From Nocardiopsis coralli (lineage in GTDB: Bacteria > Actinomycetota > Actinomycetes > Streptosporangiales > Streptosporangiaceae): a stretch of DNA of 64,000 bases. Positions 45,501 through 55,097 of the stretch are shown in pieces. Location: NCBI RefSeq assembly GCF_014892575.1, contig NZ_JADBGI010000003.1, forward strand, positions 211,915-275,914. Reading direction: 5' to 3'. The notes under the pieces are model-generated. The model saw only the letters and a program-made list of their open reading frames with translations, was not told the origin of the DNA and did not search any database. The position numbers and the translations under genes were made by a program. Each line of letters starts with the position of its first letter. Position 1 is the first letter of the stretch.

Positions 45501-46005
45501 TTCTACCTCTCAATGCGGTCCCGTAGCGGGTGGTTCAGGGCAACATTCAGCCCCTGAACACCCACCCGGTCGCGTTGGCTCAGGACGCGTCGGGCGCACG
45601 GGTGCCGCAGGGGCGGTGGCTGGGAGGTAGCTCGCTCACGGGAGTGATCCACGTGACGCGATCGCTTGGGCGATCCTATACAGGTCTTGTCGGTGCTCCA
45701 CACACAGCGGGACGAACCTTCAAGGCCAGGTCAGGTCTGGATAAGCCGTGCCACAGCACATGGAAGGTTACCCACGGGTCACATAGTCCTGAGAGTGACA
45801 AAGCTCTCCGCTGACCTGCGTGAACCCGGCTTCCGAGACCGGACCCGGGAACGTTGCCCGTCTCCGGCACAGCAGGGGCTCCGGGGAGGGCGACCACCGT
45901 CACCCGCGCCCGGGACCGAGAGATGTCGCGCCGCCACCGGACCGTGACCGAGCCGCAACGCGTGAAGGCACGGGGCCGCCCCTGCCCGCCCCGTGCCGGT
46001 CGTGC
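45501..46005. other. intergenic region upstream of the gltS-type gene
   Basis: No gene recognised. A minus-strand TATAGG (+ strand 45675-45680, inside TGTATAGGAT) is a candidate -10 about 175 bp upstream of the symporter start. GGTTACCCACGGGTCACA at about 45768-45783 is an imperfect inverted repeat. The remaining sequence has typical non-coding composition. Confidence 0.35.
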
Positions 46006-47088
46006 TCAGCGGGGCAGGTCGAGCGGCCCGGAGGGCACGGGCGCGAAGAAGCGCTCCACGTCCGTCACCGCCTCCAGCGTCGACGGGTCCCACTGCGGGT
46101 CGCGGTCCTTGTCGACGACCTGCGCGCGGATCCCCTCGGCGAGGTCGGAACCGGTGAGGAACCCGCAGGAGACCCGGTACTCCTGCTCCAGGACGGCGGG
46201 CAGGTCGGGCAGGTCGCGGGCGCGGCGCAGGGCCTCCAGGGTCACCTTCACCGACGTCGGGGACTTGCCGAGCACGGTCTCGGCCGCCTCCTTGGCCTCG
46301 GGCGCCCCGTGGGCGCGCAGGCGCGCGACGATCTCCTCGGCGGTGCCGGCGGAGTAACAGGCGTCGACCCACGAGCGCGCCGCCGACAGCGGGGCGTCGG
46401 GGGCGGGTTCGGCGAAGCGCTCCACCACGGTGTTCACCTGGTCGGCCGAGGTGACCTCGAGCAGGGCCGCGGTGAGGTCGGTCAGGCGCTCGGAGGGCAC
46501 GTAGGTGTCAGCGAGGCCGAGGGCGATCGCGTCGCCGGCGCCGACCGAGCCCGCGGTCAGGGCCAGGTGGGTGCCGAGCTCACCGGGGGCGCGGGACAGC
46601 AGGAAGGTGCCGCCCACATCGGGCGTGAACCCGATGGTGGCCTCGGGCATGCCGACCTTGGAGCGTTCGGTGACCACCCGCACCGACCCGTGCGCGGACA
46701 CCCCGACGCCGCCGCCCATGACGACCCCGTCCATGAGGGCGACGTAGGGCTTGGGGAAGCGCGCGATGTGCGCGTTGAGCACGTACTCGTCGTGCCAGAA
46801 GGCCGCCGCCTCGGTGCCGTCGTCCAGGGCGCTGTCCCGCATCATGCGGACGTCCCCGCCGGCGCACAGGCCGCGGTCCCCGGCGCCGTCGACGACGACC
46901 GCGACGACGGTGTCGTCCTGTTCCCAGGCGTCCAGGGTCTCGTCGATGCGGCGGACCATGGGGTGGTTCAGGGCGTTGATGGCGCGGGGCCGGTTCAGGG
47001 TCAGGTGCCCGACCCGACCCCGGACCTCGGCCAGGACCTCGTCCGACCCGCCGGCGTGGCCTTCCCCGGCCCCCTGCCCGGCGCTCAC
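46006..47088 (-). CDS. 3-hydroxyisobutyryl-CoA hydrolase-like enoyl-CoA hydratase family protein
   Basis: 360 residues from GTG/ATG at 47088. GRVGHLTLNRPRAINALNH and GDRGLCAGGDVRMMRD form the crotonase-fold CoA site, and VGMPEATIGFTPDVGGTFLLSR carries the catalytic Glu and Asp. A C-terminal region rich in helices (SPTSVKVTLEALRRARDL and QEYRVSCGFLTGSDLAEGIRAQVVDKDR) distinguishes the hydrolases of valine breakdown from simple hydratases. It should hydrolyse 3-hydroxyisobutyryl-CoA. It is divergent from GT-B gene C. Confidence 0.88.
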   Translation of the reverse strand: MSAGQGAGEGHAGGSDEVLAEVRGRVGHLTLNRPRAINALNHPMVRRIDETLDAWEQDDTVVAVVVDGAGDRGLCAGGDVRMMRDSALDDGTEAAAFWHDEYVLNAHIARFPKPYVALMDGVVMGGGVGVSAHGSVRVVTERSKVGMPEATIGFTPDVGGTFLLSRAPGELGTHLALTAGSVGAGDAIALGLADTYVPSERLTDLTAALLEVTSADQVNTVVERFAEPAPDAPLSAARSWVDACYSAGTAEEIVARLRAHGAPEAKEAAETVLGKSPTSVKVTLEALRRARDLPDLPAVLEQEYRVSCGFLTGSDLAEGIRAQVVDKDRDPQWDPSTLEAVTDVERFFAPVPSGPLDLPR

Positions 47089-47248
47089 GGGGTGCCCCCG
47101 GCGGTCACGGCGGTGTTGCTGGTGCTCACGGCGCTCTCCTTCCTCGGCGCGGGTACGGCCGCTGCGATCCTCTCAACCGCGCCCGTGCGCAGGCGCGAGC
47201 GGGGCCGGATCGACGGTGCTCTGCTTGGTGGGGAACGCCCCGGCCGAG

Positions 47249-47263
47249 TAAGCTCTGCGACCC
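47249..47263 (+). promoter_or_regulatory. -10-like TAAGCT nine bases before the GTG of GT-B gene C
   Basis: TAAGCT (47249-47254) stands nine bases before GTG 47264, the same spacing as TACAGT at copy A, with no ribosome site. TTGGTG lies 18 bp upstream of it. A near-leaderless transcript is implied. Confidence 0.45.
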
Positions 47264-49048
47264 GTGACGGACCAATCCCCCCGAACCAGCCGGAGCCCGG
47301 ACGAGGCGCCCACCCGGCCCCTCGCCCTCACCCGCGACTGGCGCACCGCACGCACCGACCTCGACGTGCTCCTCGTCGTGCACAGCCTCACCGCCGCCAC
47401 CCGCATCGCCGACGTGCTCCCCGCGCTCCACGACCCGCGCGTGCAACTCCACTGCGTCCGAACCACCGGGGTCTTCGAAGCCGGCATCGACGACTTCGTG
47501 CACCACCACGGCCTCCACGAACTCACCTGGGACCAGGCCGAGACCGGCCGCTTCGACCTCGCCGTCACCGCCAGCCTCGGCGACGACCTGCACACGATCT
47601 CCGCACCGATCCTGCGCCTCCCCCACGGCAACGGGTACAATAAGTATTGGAACCAGGAACCAGGAACCAGGAACCAGGAACCAGGAACCAGGAACCAGGA
47701 ACCAGGAACCAGGAACCAGGAACCAGGAACCAGCGCGCGGGCGTTCGGGCTCTCCGACGCCACCCTCCGCCACGACGGACACCTCGTCCCCACCGCGATC
47801 GCGCTCTCCCACCACGAACAGTTCACGCGCCTCCGCGAAGGCGCGCCCGCAGCCCTCCCCCACGCCTTCCTCGCCGGCGACCCCTGCCACGACCGCCTCC
47901 TCGCCAGCGAACCCCACCGGCTCCGCTACCGGCAGGCCCTCGGCGTGCGCCCCCACCAAGAACTCGTCACCGTCAACTCCACCTGGCGCGAGGACTCCCT
48001 CCACGGCGTCGACCCCGGCCTCACCGCCCGGCTCCTCGCCGAACTCCCCCACGACCACTACCGCGTCGCCCTCGTCCTCCACCCCAACGTGTGGTCCGCA
48101 CACTCCCCCCACCAGATCCGCGCCTGGCTCGACGCACCCCTGCGCGCAGGCCTCCACCTCGTCCCACCCCACGAAGGCTGGCGCGCCGCCGTCGTCGCCG
48201 CCGACCACGTGCTCTCCGACCACGGATCCGTGGGCATGTACGCCGCAGCCCTCGGGAAGCCGGTCCTGCTCGACCACCACGGACAGGAGACCCTCGACCC
48301 CCGCAGCGGGCTCGGGCGGGTCCACGAGGCCGCCCACCGGCTCGACCCCCACGCGCCGCTCGTCCCGCAGCTGCACCTGGCCGGGAAGCTCCGCCCGCAC
48401 ACGCACCGCATCGCCGCCGACCTCGTGAGCTCCGCGCCCTGGTACTCGCTCGAACTCGTGCGCGCCGAGGCCTACCGCATCATGGGCGCCGAGCCGCCGG
48501 ACGCCCCGCCGGCGCTGCTCGCGGTGCCGGTCCCGGACCCCGACGACGTGGGCACACCCCCGGCCTCACTGTGGACCGCGGTCGACACCCACCACGAGCC
48601 GGACGGCACCCTCACCCTGTCCGTGCACCGGGCCCCGGCCTCCGTCGTCCCGCAGGGGGTTCCGGGGGCCGTGCTCGTCTGCGACCACCGCGAACGCGAC
48701 CACCGCATCGCCGCCCAGGCCGACGCCGTCACCGCGCCCCGCGACACCCTGCCCGCCGACGAAGGACTGTGGGCGCAGAGCGTGTTCCAGCACCGGCCGG
48801 GCGCCCAGTACACACTCGCGCACGCGCCCGAGCGGATCACCGTGCGCCCGCGGGGGTCCGAACCCGTGCACCTGGTTCTCGACCCCGCACAGCCCATGGA
48901 CCACGGGCTCGTCGCCGCGGTGGTCGCCGAACGCCACCTCGACGGCGCTGCGGGCGGGGTCCGGGCCCTGCGCGACGGGACGGCCCCGCTCCGGATCCGC
49001 ACCGGGCCGGAGCACACCGTCACCGTGGGCCTGACCACGGAGCAGTAG
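47264..49048 (+). CDS. phase-variable GT-B (TagF-like) gene, copy C: in frame (ON)
   Basis: 594 residues from GTG 47264. The N-terminal domain (LDVLLVVHSLTAATRIADVL) ends at LRLPHGNGYNKY (about 117-128), where an encoded 28-residue NQEPGTR repeat is inserted. The C-terminal GT-B domain follows: LAGDPCHDRLL, VTVNSTWREDSLHG, LHPNVW, and ADHVLSDHGSVGMYAAALGKPVLLD, which corresponds to the donor-binding HP and SDxSS motifs of TagB/TagF-like CDP-glycerol glycerophosphotransferases. About 170 C-terminal residues form an unrecognised domain shared with copies A and B. It lacks a signal peptide and membrane helices. The gene converges on STAND gene C with a hairpin element between them. A role in surface polymer synthesis is inference. 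Confidence 0.8.
   Translation: MTDQSPRTSRSPDEAPTRPLALTRDWRTARTDLDVLLVVHSLTAATRIADVLPALHDPRVQLHCVRTTGVFEAGIDDFVHHHGLHELTWDQAETGRFDLAVTASLGDDLHTISAPILRLPHGNGYNKYWNQEPGTRNQEPGTRNQEPGTRNQEPGTSARAFGLSDATLRHDGHLVPTAIALSHHEQFTRLREGAPAALPHAFLAGDPCHDRLLASEPHRLRYRQALGVRPHQELVTVNSTWREDSLHGVDPGLTARLLAELPHDHYRVALVLHPNVWSAHSPHQIRAWLDAPLRAGLHLVPPHEGWRAAVVAADHVLSDHGSVGMYAAALGKPVLLDHHGQETLDPRSGLGRVHEAAHRLDPHAPLVPQLHLAGKLRPHTHRIAADLVSSAPWYSLELVRAEAYRIMGAEPPDAPPALLAVPVPDPDDVGTPPASLWTAVDTHHEPDGTLTLSVHRAPASVVPQGVPGAVLVCDHRERDHRIAAQADAVTAPRDTLPADEGLWAQSVFQHRPGAQYTLAHAPERITVRPRGSEPVHLVLDPAQPMDHGLVAAVVAERHLDGAAGGVRALRDGTAPLRIRTGPEHTVTVGLTTEQ
47649..47732 (+). repeat. intragenic 7-bp tandem repeat (GGAACCA), 12 perfect copies
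   Basis: Twelve uninterrupted GGAACCA units (84 bp) directly after TACAATAAGTATT. 84 is divisible by three, so the gene is in frame. A change of one or two units shifts the frame, and three units add or remove seven residues. No frame of the repeat contains a stop; all give cyclic NQEPGTR. Confidence 0.98.
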
Positions 49049-49065
49049 ATCGTCGTCAGCCCCTC

Positions 49066-49125
49066 GGGGATCTTGCTACCAGAGCCGGGTTCAGCGCCGA
49101 TATTGGCTCCAGTAGCAAGATCCCC
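49066..49125. repeat. hairpin repeat element, copy 2
   Basis: A 14-bp perfect stem (GGGGATCTTGCTAC with GTAGCAAGATCCCC), the same CA/CA internal loop, GAGCC/GGCTC inner stem and 18-nt loop as copy 1 at 29343. It fills the gap between the convergent GT-B gene C and STAND gene C. Confidence 0.85.
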
Positions 49126-49136
49126 GCTACGCGCCC

Positions 49137-51362
49137 TCAGCCGATGCGCGCCCGCACCCGCTCGGCCTCGGCGACCCGGCCCACGAGCTCGTAGACCTCG
49201 GCCGCGGCCGCCCAGGCCCGGGCACGCTCCTGCCCGTCGAGCAGCTCGCCCAGCCCCTCCAGGACCTTGCCGACCTGGTGGGCGCGGTCGGCGGCCACGA
49301 ACGCCCGGAGCGCCTCCTCCAGCAGCGTCCGCTTCTGCGCGGGGTCCTGCACGAGGCGCGCCTGCGCCAGGAGCACCTTGCCCTCGTTGGCACGGTCGGG
49401 GCCCTCCAGCCGGGCGTGGGAGCGGAACCGCTCCATCGACGTCCGGTACCACTCCAGGGCAGCGTCCGTGTCACCGCGCATCGCGGCCACATCGCCCAGG
49501 TGCATGTCGCTCAGGGCGAGCGGGCGTTCGCGTGTGTGGTCGAGGAAGGGCCGGGACTCCTGCAACAGCCGTTCGGCCTCCACCGCGTCGCCCGACCGGC
49601 GTGCGTGCAGCCCGATCCACTCCAGGGCCGCGCCCCGGCCGCGCGGGTCGGCGCTGGGCGTCTCGGCGGTGGAGAGGGATGCGCGAGCGTGCTCCAGCGC
49701 CTTGTCGAGGTGGCCGGCGCCGAGGGCGGCCTCCGCGAGCTGGGCGTACATTCTGGCGATCGCGTCGGCGTTCCCGCACTCGAGCGCGTCTTCGAGCCCG
49801 GCCGCGAGCATCAGCGCACGCAGGTCGTTGCGGCCGTTCGCGGTGAAATAGCCGTTGGTGGCCTCGGCCAGCTGCCAGGCGTCCCCGGGTTCGCCGCCGC
49901 GGGCCAGCTCGAGCAGGGTCTCCACGGCCCCCTCGAACCACTGGTCCGGGGTGGGCGGTGTGTCCTCGTCCCGGTGGACGTCGGGGTTGTCCGGGTTGCG
50001 GCGCTTCTCCAGCCACGGGCCGAGCTCGGTCTCGCCCTCAGCCGGACCGGTGAAGGCCGGCAGGGGAAAGGGCGCCTCGGCCCCGTAGAGCGGGCCCACA
50101 CGCCAGCGGTGGGTGCGGACGGTGTCGGCGGCCACCGCGGCGTACAGGTAGTACTCGCGGATGCGGGCCCGGATCCGGCGGCGCTCGCCGTCGGTCCCGT
50201 GCCGTTGCGCCGCCAGCCGGGCGTGCTCGTAGGTCAGGTCGTCCATGACGTAGCGGCCCGAGCCCGGGTCCCACGTGAGCAGGCGCCGCCGGCAGAGTTC
50301 GCCCAGAGCCCGTTCCCACGGCTCCCCGGTGTGCCGCGGGTCGCCGCCCTCGTTCGGGGCGTCGCGCAGCAGGGAGCCGGCCAGCCACCGGTCGACGTCG
50401 CGCACCGGGTGCAGGCCCAGCGCGCGGTAGAGGGCGCGGGCGTTGGAACCCAGCTCGGCGTAGGACACCTCGAAGACCGCGGCCGGGTCGGGACCGTCCT
50501 CCACGGAAGCGACCAGGTGCGTGAGGCGTCCCTCCGCCTCCATGCGTTCCACCACGCCGCCCACGGTGAGGTCGGCCCGGTCGTGCAGGAGCGCCGCGGT
50601 GGTCCCGGCCAGGAGCGGGCTGCCGCCGCACAGGGCGATGAGCCGGGCGAAGGCCTCCGGTTCCGCGTCGAGGCGTTCGGGGTGCCGGCGGCGGAGCACG
50701 TCCCGGAACAGCGCGGCCACGTCGCCGTCGGGCAGCGGTTGGAGGTCGAAGATCTCCGGCAGGGAATCGGCCACGCCCTTGACCGGCAGTCGGCTGGTGG
50801 TGATGACGACGAGGTTCGGGGTGTTGGACAGGAACGGGCGCACCTGCGCTGCGGTGCGCACGTCGTCCAACAGCAGCACGGTGGGGCGGTCCTGTTCCTC
50901 GATCATCGCGCGGAACATCGCGATCTTGCCCTCGTCGGTGTCGAACCCGGGACGGTCGGTGTCGATGCCGCGCCGGGAGAAGTAGCGGTCGCAGATCTCG
51001 ACGATCCCCCGTCCGTGGCCCTCACCGAGATCGCCGCCGCAGGCCATCGCGATCTGGGCGTGGCTGAAGTGGTCCCGCTTCCGGTTGATCCAGTTCATGG
51101 CCAGAGCGGTCTTGCCGATACCGGGAGGGCCGGTCAGGCACCAGAGCCGGCTCCGGCCCTGTTCCACCTGTTCGAGGAGGGCGTCGAACTCCGACAGCTG
51201 CGCCTGCCGGTTCTGGAACGCGCTCGTCGTGCCGTGGACGAGGCGCACGGGGCGCGGCTCGGATCCACCACCCGCGAAGTCCCCGTTCATGGTCCCGATC
51301 TGCAGGACCGTGCTCGCGCTGTCACCGGAATACGTGTTGTGTGTGCCACTCACGCCGACCAT
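49137..51362 (-). CDS. STAND/NB-ARC-TPR protein, copy C
   Basis: 741 residues from ATG 51362; GTG 51353, giving 738 residues, is an equal choice, as neither has a ribosome site. The N-terminal segment has ASTVLQIGTMNGDF (about 16-29), the motif shared with copies A and B. Walker A is intact (GPPGIGKT, 78-85), as are Walker B PTVLLLDDV and the CGGSPLLAG motif. Residues 440-741 are TPR-like repeats (ALEWYRTSMERF; ARAWAAAAEVYELVGRVAEAERVRARI). It faces GT-B gene C across the hairpin element. A STAND switch that senses a signal and acts with the GT-B protein is the working idea. Confidence 0.82.
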   Translation of the reverse strand: MVGVSGTHNTYSGDSASTVLQIGTMNGDFAGGGSEPRPVRLVHGTTSAFQNRQAQLSEFDALLEQVEQGRSRLWCLTGPPGIGKTALAMNWINRKRDHFSHAQIAMACGGDLGEGHGRGIVEICDRYFSRRGIDTDRPGFDTDEGKIAMFRAMIEEQDRPTVLLLDDVRTAAQVRPFLSNTPNLVVITTSRLPVKGVADSLPEIFDLQPLPDGDVAALFRDVLRRRHPERLDAEPEAFARLIALCGGSPLLAGTTAALLHDRADLTVGGVVERMEAEGRLTHLVASVEDGPDPAAVFEVSYAELGSNARALYRALGLHPVRDVDRWLAGSLLRDAPNEGGDPRHTGEPWERALGELCRRRLLTWDPGSGRYVMDDLTYEHARLAAQRHGTDGERRRIRARIREYYLYAAVAADTVRTHRWRVGPLYGAEAPFPLPAFTGPAEGETELGPWLEKRRNPDNPDVHRDEDTPPTPDQWFEGAVETLLELARGGEPGDAWQLAEATNGYFTANGRNDLRALMLAAGLEDALECGNADAIARMYAQLAEAALGAGHLDKALEHARASLSTAETPSADPRGRGAALEWIGLHARRSGDAVEAERLLQESRPFLDHTRERPLALSDMHLGDVAAMRGDTDAALEWYRTSMERFRSHARLEGPDRANEGKVLLAQARLVQDPAQKRTLLEEALRAFVAADRAHQVGKVLEGLGELLDGQERARAWAAAAEVYELVGRVAEAERVRARIG

Positions 51363-51536
51363 CGTGGCGGAGTCGGGCCGGACGCACCAGCCCTCCAGGT
51401 CAACCGCGGTGGCCGGTCCCGGACACCCGCGTGCGACCGGTACCGGAGATCCCGGAACCCTTACGCTGTCGGTGGTTCCGTGACCCCCGCGCGGGTGCGC
51501 CCGTCCGCGCCACGGGACCGGCGGGAGGCGAGCACC

Positions 51537-52820
51537 GTGTCCGACACCGAACCCGGCCTCCGGACGAAGGCACCTCTGGGCGGCCGGTTCTGGGCCTTCT
51601 GGTCGGCGTCGCTGGCCTCCAACACCAGTGACGGCGTCGCGATGATCGCCGTGCCGTGGCTGGCGTCCTCCCTCACCGCGAACCCGCTGCTGGTGACGGC
51701 CGTGGCCACGGCGGGGCGCCTTCCGTGGCTGCTGGCCCTGCCGGCGGGGGCGCTCGTGGACCGGGTCCCGCGCTTCACGCTCATGGTGTGCGCCAACGCC
51801 GCCCGGGCACTGCTGTGGACGCTCCTGGCGGTGGCGGTGGTGACCGGGTGGATCTCCGTCCCGCTCCTGGCTCTCTTCGCGTTCTGTTTCGGCGCCCTGG
51901 AGGTCTGCCACGACACCGCGGCGGAGACCACGGTCCCCACGCTGGTGCCGAGGCCGGAGCTGGAGCGCGCCAACGGCCACCTGCGGTCCGCGTCGCTGAT
52001 CGCGCAGGAGTTCGGCGGCCGCCCGATCGGCGGGTTCCTGCTCGCGGTGGGGTTGTTCGCCCCCTTCGTGGTCAACATCGCGGCCCTGCTGGTGTCGGTG
52101 GGCGCGCTGTCGTGGGTGCGTGCGCGGGTCCCGGGGACGCCCGGGGCACAGGGGCAGGGGCGCGGCCCGCGCGGGCTGTTCCGGGACGTGGCCGAGGGGG
52201 TGCGGGCCGTGTGGGAGCAGCCGCTGCTCCGGTTGGTCACCGGCATCGCGATCGTCGTCAACGCCTCGTACGCCACCGCGCTGTCCACGCAGGTGCTGTT
52301 CGTGCGCGACACCCTGGGCCTCGGGTCGGTCGGCTTCGGCCTGCTCATGGCGTTCGCCGCGGTCGGAGGGCTCGCGGGGAGCCAGTCGGTGGCGTGGCTG
52401 CGCCGTACCCTGCCCGCTGGCACGCTCCCGACGGTGTGCCTGGGCATGGTGGGAGCGGTGTACCTGGTGGTGGCCGCGGTGCCGACGGTGCCGGTGGTGG
52501 CCGCGGGTTACTTCCTGGCGAGCGGCCTCGTCATCGGTTACTCGGTGTCCCTGGTGTCGGTACGCCAGCGCATCACCCCCGACCGGGTGCTGGGCCGGGT
52601 GAACGCGGCCATGAACACCGTGAGCTGGGGTGTGAGCGCCGTGGGCATGGCACTCGGGGGCGCGCTGGTGGCCGCCCTCGTCCCGTGGTCGGGTCAGAGC
52701 GACGCCCTGCGCGCCCCGTACGCGCTGATCGGCACGGTGAGCGTGCTGGTGGTGCTGTTCCTGGGCCGGAGGCTGACGCGGTTGGTACGAACCCACGACG
52801 GCCCCGGTCTCAGGTGTTGA
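51537..52820 (+). CDS. MFS transporter
   Basis: 427 residues from GTG 51537 with GGGAGG upstream. About 10-12 membrane helices with the enterobactin-exporter-like MFS pattern: FWAFWSASLASNTSDGVAMIAVPWLA, LPAGALVDRVPRF, then PELERANGHLRSASLIAQEFGGRPIGGFL. The regulator gene on the other strand overlaps its 3' end by 11 bp. It is probably a drug or metabolite exporter, possibly controlled by that TetR protein, although the convergent layout is not the usual divergent one. Confidence 0.85.
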   Translation: MSDTEPGLRTKAPLGGRFWAFWSASLASNTSDGVAMIAVPWLASSLTANPLLVTAVATAGRLPWLLALPAGALVDRVPRFTLMVCANAARALLWTLLAVAVVTGWISVPLLALFAFCFGALEVCHDTAAETTVPTLVPRPELERANGHLRSASLIAQEFGGRPIGGFLLAVGLFAPFVVNIAALLVSVGALSWVRARVPGTPGAQGQGRGPRGLFRDVAEGVRAVWEQPLLRLVTGIAIVVNASYATALSTQVLFVRDTLGLGSVGFGLLMAFAAVGGLAGSQSVAWLRRTLPAGTLPTVCLGMVGAVYLVVAAVPTVPVVAAGYFLASGLVIGYSVSLVSVRQRITPDRVLGRVNAAMNTVSWGVSAVGMALGGALVAALVPWSGQSDALRAPYALIGTVSVLVVLFLGRRLTRLVRTHDGPGLRC

Positions 52821-53403
52821 GACCCTCGAGGATGCGGTGGGCCTCGTCGAGGCGCTCCGGATAGACCTCCGGCGACTGGGACAGGCGCATCGCCGAGAGC
52901 TCGCACGCCATTGCCAGGTGGGCGGCCAGCACGGCGACGGGCTCCTGGGCCCCGGCCTCGGTGAGCGCGGAGGCCAGGTGCGCCGACCGCTGGTGCCGGG
53001 TGAGCAGGTACCGCGAGCGCAGTTCGGTGGACTCGCGCAGCAGGCGGGCGAGGATGGCCGAGTGCGCCGGCGAGAGCGAGGGCTGGGACCGGGTGGCCTC
53101 CTGCGCCTCGCGGATCGCGTCGACGCAGGCGCGCACGTTGCCGCCGAGGGGGCGGGGGGCCTTCTCGCGCACGTGGGCGCAGATGCGGTCCACCTCGGCG
53201 GTGTCGTCGGCGAACAACACCTGTTGTTTGTCGCCGAAGTAGCGGAAGAACGTGGTGCGGCCCACCTCGGCGCGTTCGGCGATCGCGGTGACGGTCACGT
53301 TGTCGAAACCGTGTTCGGCGAACAGTTGGAAGGCGGCCGACACGATCGTGGCCCTGGCCTTGCGGCGCTTGCGAGCGTGAAGCGTGTCAGGGGGGTGATG
53401 CAT
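52810..53403 (-). CDS. TetR-family regulator
   Basis: 197 residues from ATG 53403. Basic N-terminus, then a complete TetR helix-turn-helix: IVSAAFQLFAEHGFDNVTVTAIAERAEVGRTTFFRYFGDKQQVL. The ligand-binding half is helical and has no cysteine cluster. The C-terminus overlaps the MFS gene by 11 bp. The upstream region (53404-53810) contains GGGACggtaGTCCC at 53456-53469 as a weak operator candidate. Confidence 0.88.
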   Translation of the reverse strand: MHHPPDTLHARKRRKARATIVSAAFQLFAEHGFDNVTVTAIAERAEVGRTTFFRYFGDKQQVLFADDTAEVDRICAHVREKAPRPLGGNVRACVDAIREAQEATRSQPSLSPAHSAILARLLRESTELRSRYLLTRHQRSAHLASALTEAGAQEPVAVLAAHLAMACELSAMRLSQSPEVYPERLDEAHRILEGLNT

Positions 53404-53810
53404 GAGCGACCCTATCGAGTGAGGACTCGGCGCTTCCTTCGATGGGGGACGCATTGGGACGGTAGTCCCGAATCGGGGAAGGTCACCGAGGTAGCGGGAA
53501 ATCGACGTGGCCTGTCGGGGTTCTGGTCGGCGCGACGGATGGGCACAGGCCGGGGTCCACACGCGCGCACCGTTGGCCCGGGATCCTATTGCACGGACCT
53601 TCTGCTCTGACAACCGCCTTCCCTTGTCGCCTTCTGATGCCCGGCGAATAGGTTCCCCTCTCAGGGGCATTATGCACGGACCGGGCCGCATTTTTTCGCC
53701 TCGCAGGAAATTGCACTCCGAGAAAACAGTTCCCCTGCCGCTCCGGGTCCGTGCACATCGACACCCCTCCTCCTGAACCTCTCGGACAGGAACGCCCCCG
53801 CACGCGGAGG
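53404..53810. other. intergenic region between TetR and DUF418 genes
   Basis: No gene recognised; the short open frames have poor codon use. CCCCTctcAGGGG (53655-53667) is a short hairpin, and TTTTTT occurs at 53692-53697. The AT content rises between 53600 and 53740, which suggests that the TetR promoter or a DUF418 terminator lies here. Confidence 0.35.
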
Positions 53811-55097
53811 TCACGGCCGGTGCACGCGCCGGAACGGGACGGCCCGCAGGTGGGTCAGGCTCCGCCACACCCATTCGGCCGGCCCGACCCGGAAGGCCCG
53901 CTGCCACAGGTACGCGAAGAGCAGCGCAACACCCAGGAAGGTGGTCACGATCCCGTACTGGGCGAGCAACGGGACCTCGGCCTCGAACGGCTTCATCGTG
54001 AGCAGGAACACGGCCGTGCTCGCGAGGTACACGGTGAGTGTGATGCGGCCGAGCGGGGCCAGACCCTGCAGCAGACGCGCGGCGGTCCGGTCGCGGCGCA
54101 GCAGCCACCACGCCAGGCCGAGGAAGAACAGGGCGCCGCCCAGGCCGGAGAACGTCTCGGAGAGCGAGACCATCATCTGCGAACCCGCGGGCACGTCGAT
54201 CATCCCGTCGGCGGTGAGGTTCACGGGCACACCGTCGGCGTCGAGCTCCAGGGGGAACAGCAGGTCGCGGACGTAGAGGGCGGCCATGCCCAGGACCTGT
54301 GCGGCCACGCCGGTCCAGATGAAGACCGCCGGGAGACGGGTGGGCACGTCCGTCGCGGCCCGCGGGTCGAGCTCCGGGCGCCGGGCCAGCCAGACACCCA
54401 CGCAGAAGAACGCGAGCGTCTGCGGCAGCGGAGCGACCTGCATGGTCCAGACGCCGAGGTCCAGGACGATCTCGGCCACGGGGGCGAGCGCGAAGAGCAC
54501 GGCCGCCGCCACGAGCGGACGTGCGCGCGACCCTGCGAGCAACAAGGGAAGGAGCGGCGCCAGGGCGAGTGCGGTGAGCGCGTAGTGGGTGAGGATGTCA
54601 CCGCTGAAGACCGCCAGGTGAGGGAGGCCGAAGAGCAGGCCCAGCACCACGTAGCGGCGCACCATGACCACGGCCGGACGCCCGCCGCGGTCGCGGGCCG
54701 AGCGCCAGGCCAGGACCGCTCCGGCGCCGAGCAGCACCATGAGGAGGGCGCGGGCCTTGCCGGAGAGCAGGAGGTTGAGGCCGCCGTCGACGACCGAGGC
54801 GAGGGTGCTGCTCGCCGCGTCGCCGGCGTGCTCGGCCGCCATGACCACGGTGGTCGCGTTCATGAGGACCACACCGATGATGGCCAGGGCCCGGGCGACG
54901 TCCAGGAGCGGGATCCGCCGCCGCGCTGCAGGGGCGTCCTGCGGACGTGCCGCGCCCGCCGTGGGCGCGGCGGCCGCGGTCGGCATGACGGTCGACGGTG
55001 CCGCACTCGCGGCGCCCGCGGCGGGTACAGGGCCTGGCGCCCGGGTCAGGTCGAGTGGGGCTGTTGCGGCCCGGGTGGGGTCGGGGATGTGTTCCAC
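53811..55097 (-). CDS. DUF418 family membrane protein
   Basis: 428 residues from GTG 55097 with GAGGAAGGA upstream. A 60-residue Ala/Pro-rich N-terminus leads to about nine helices, beginning LLDVARALAIIGVVLMNATTV. The C-terminal DUF418 region includes LAPLGRITLTVYLASTAVFLL and FRVGPAEWVWRSLTHLR, a well-kept signature. DUF418 proteins are related in layout to acyltransferase-like YeiB; the function is unknown. It is divergent from the two-component genes, with 148 bp between. Confidence 0.88.
   Translation of the reverse strand: MEHIPDPTRAATAPLDLTRAPGPVPAAGAASAAPSTVMPTAAAAPTAGAARPQDAPAARRRIPLLDVARALAIIGVVLMNATTVVMAAEHAGDAASSTLASVVDGGLNLLLSGKARALLMVLLGAGAVLAWRSARDRGGRPAVVMVRRYVVLGLLFGLPHLAVFSGDILTHYALTALALAPLLPLLLAGSRARPLVAAAVLFALAPVAEIVLDLGVWTMQVAPLPQTLAFFCVGVWLARRPELDPRAATDVPTRLPAVFIWTGVAAQVLGMAALYVRDLLFPLELDADGVPVNLTADGMIDVPAGSQMMVSLSETFSGLGGALFFLGLAWWLLRRDRTAARLLQGLAPLGRITLTVYLASTAVFLLTMKPFEAEVPLLAQYGIVTTFLGVALLFAYLWQRAFRVGPAEWVWRSLTHLRAVPFRRVHRP

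Noticed and set aside
47126-48406. Minus-strand frame containing a repeated GSWFLVP peptide
   Set aside because: It is the antisense reading of the GGAACCA repeat in GT-B gene C, not a separate repeat protein.
53507-53776. Small plus-strand gene between TetR and DUF418
   Set aside because: No ribosome site, poor codon pattern and no recognisable domain.
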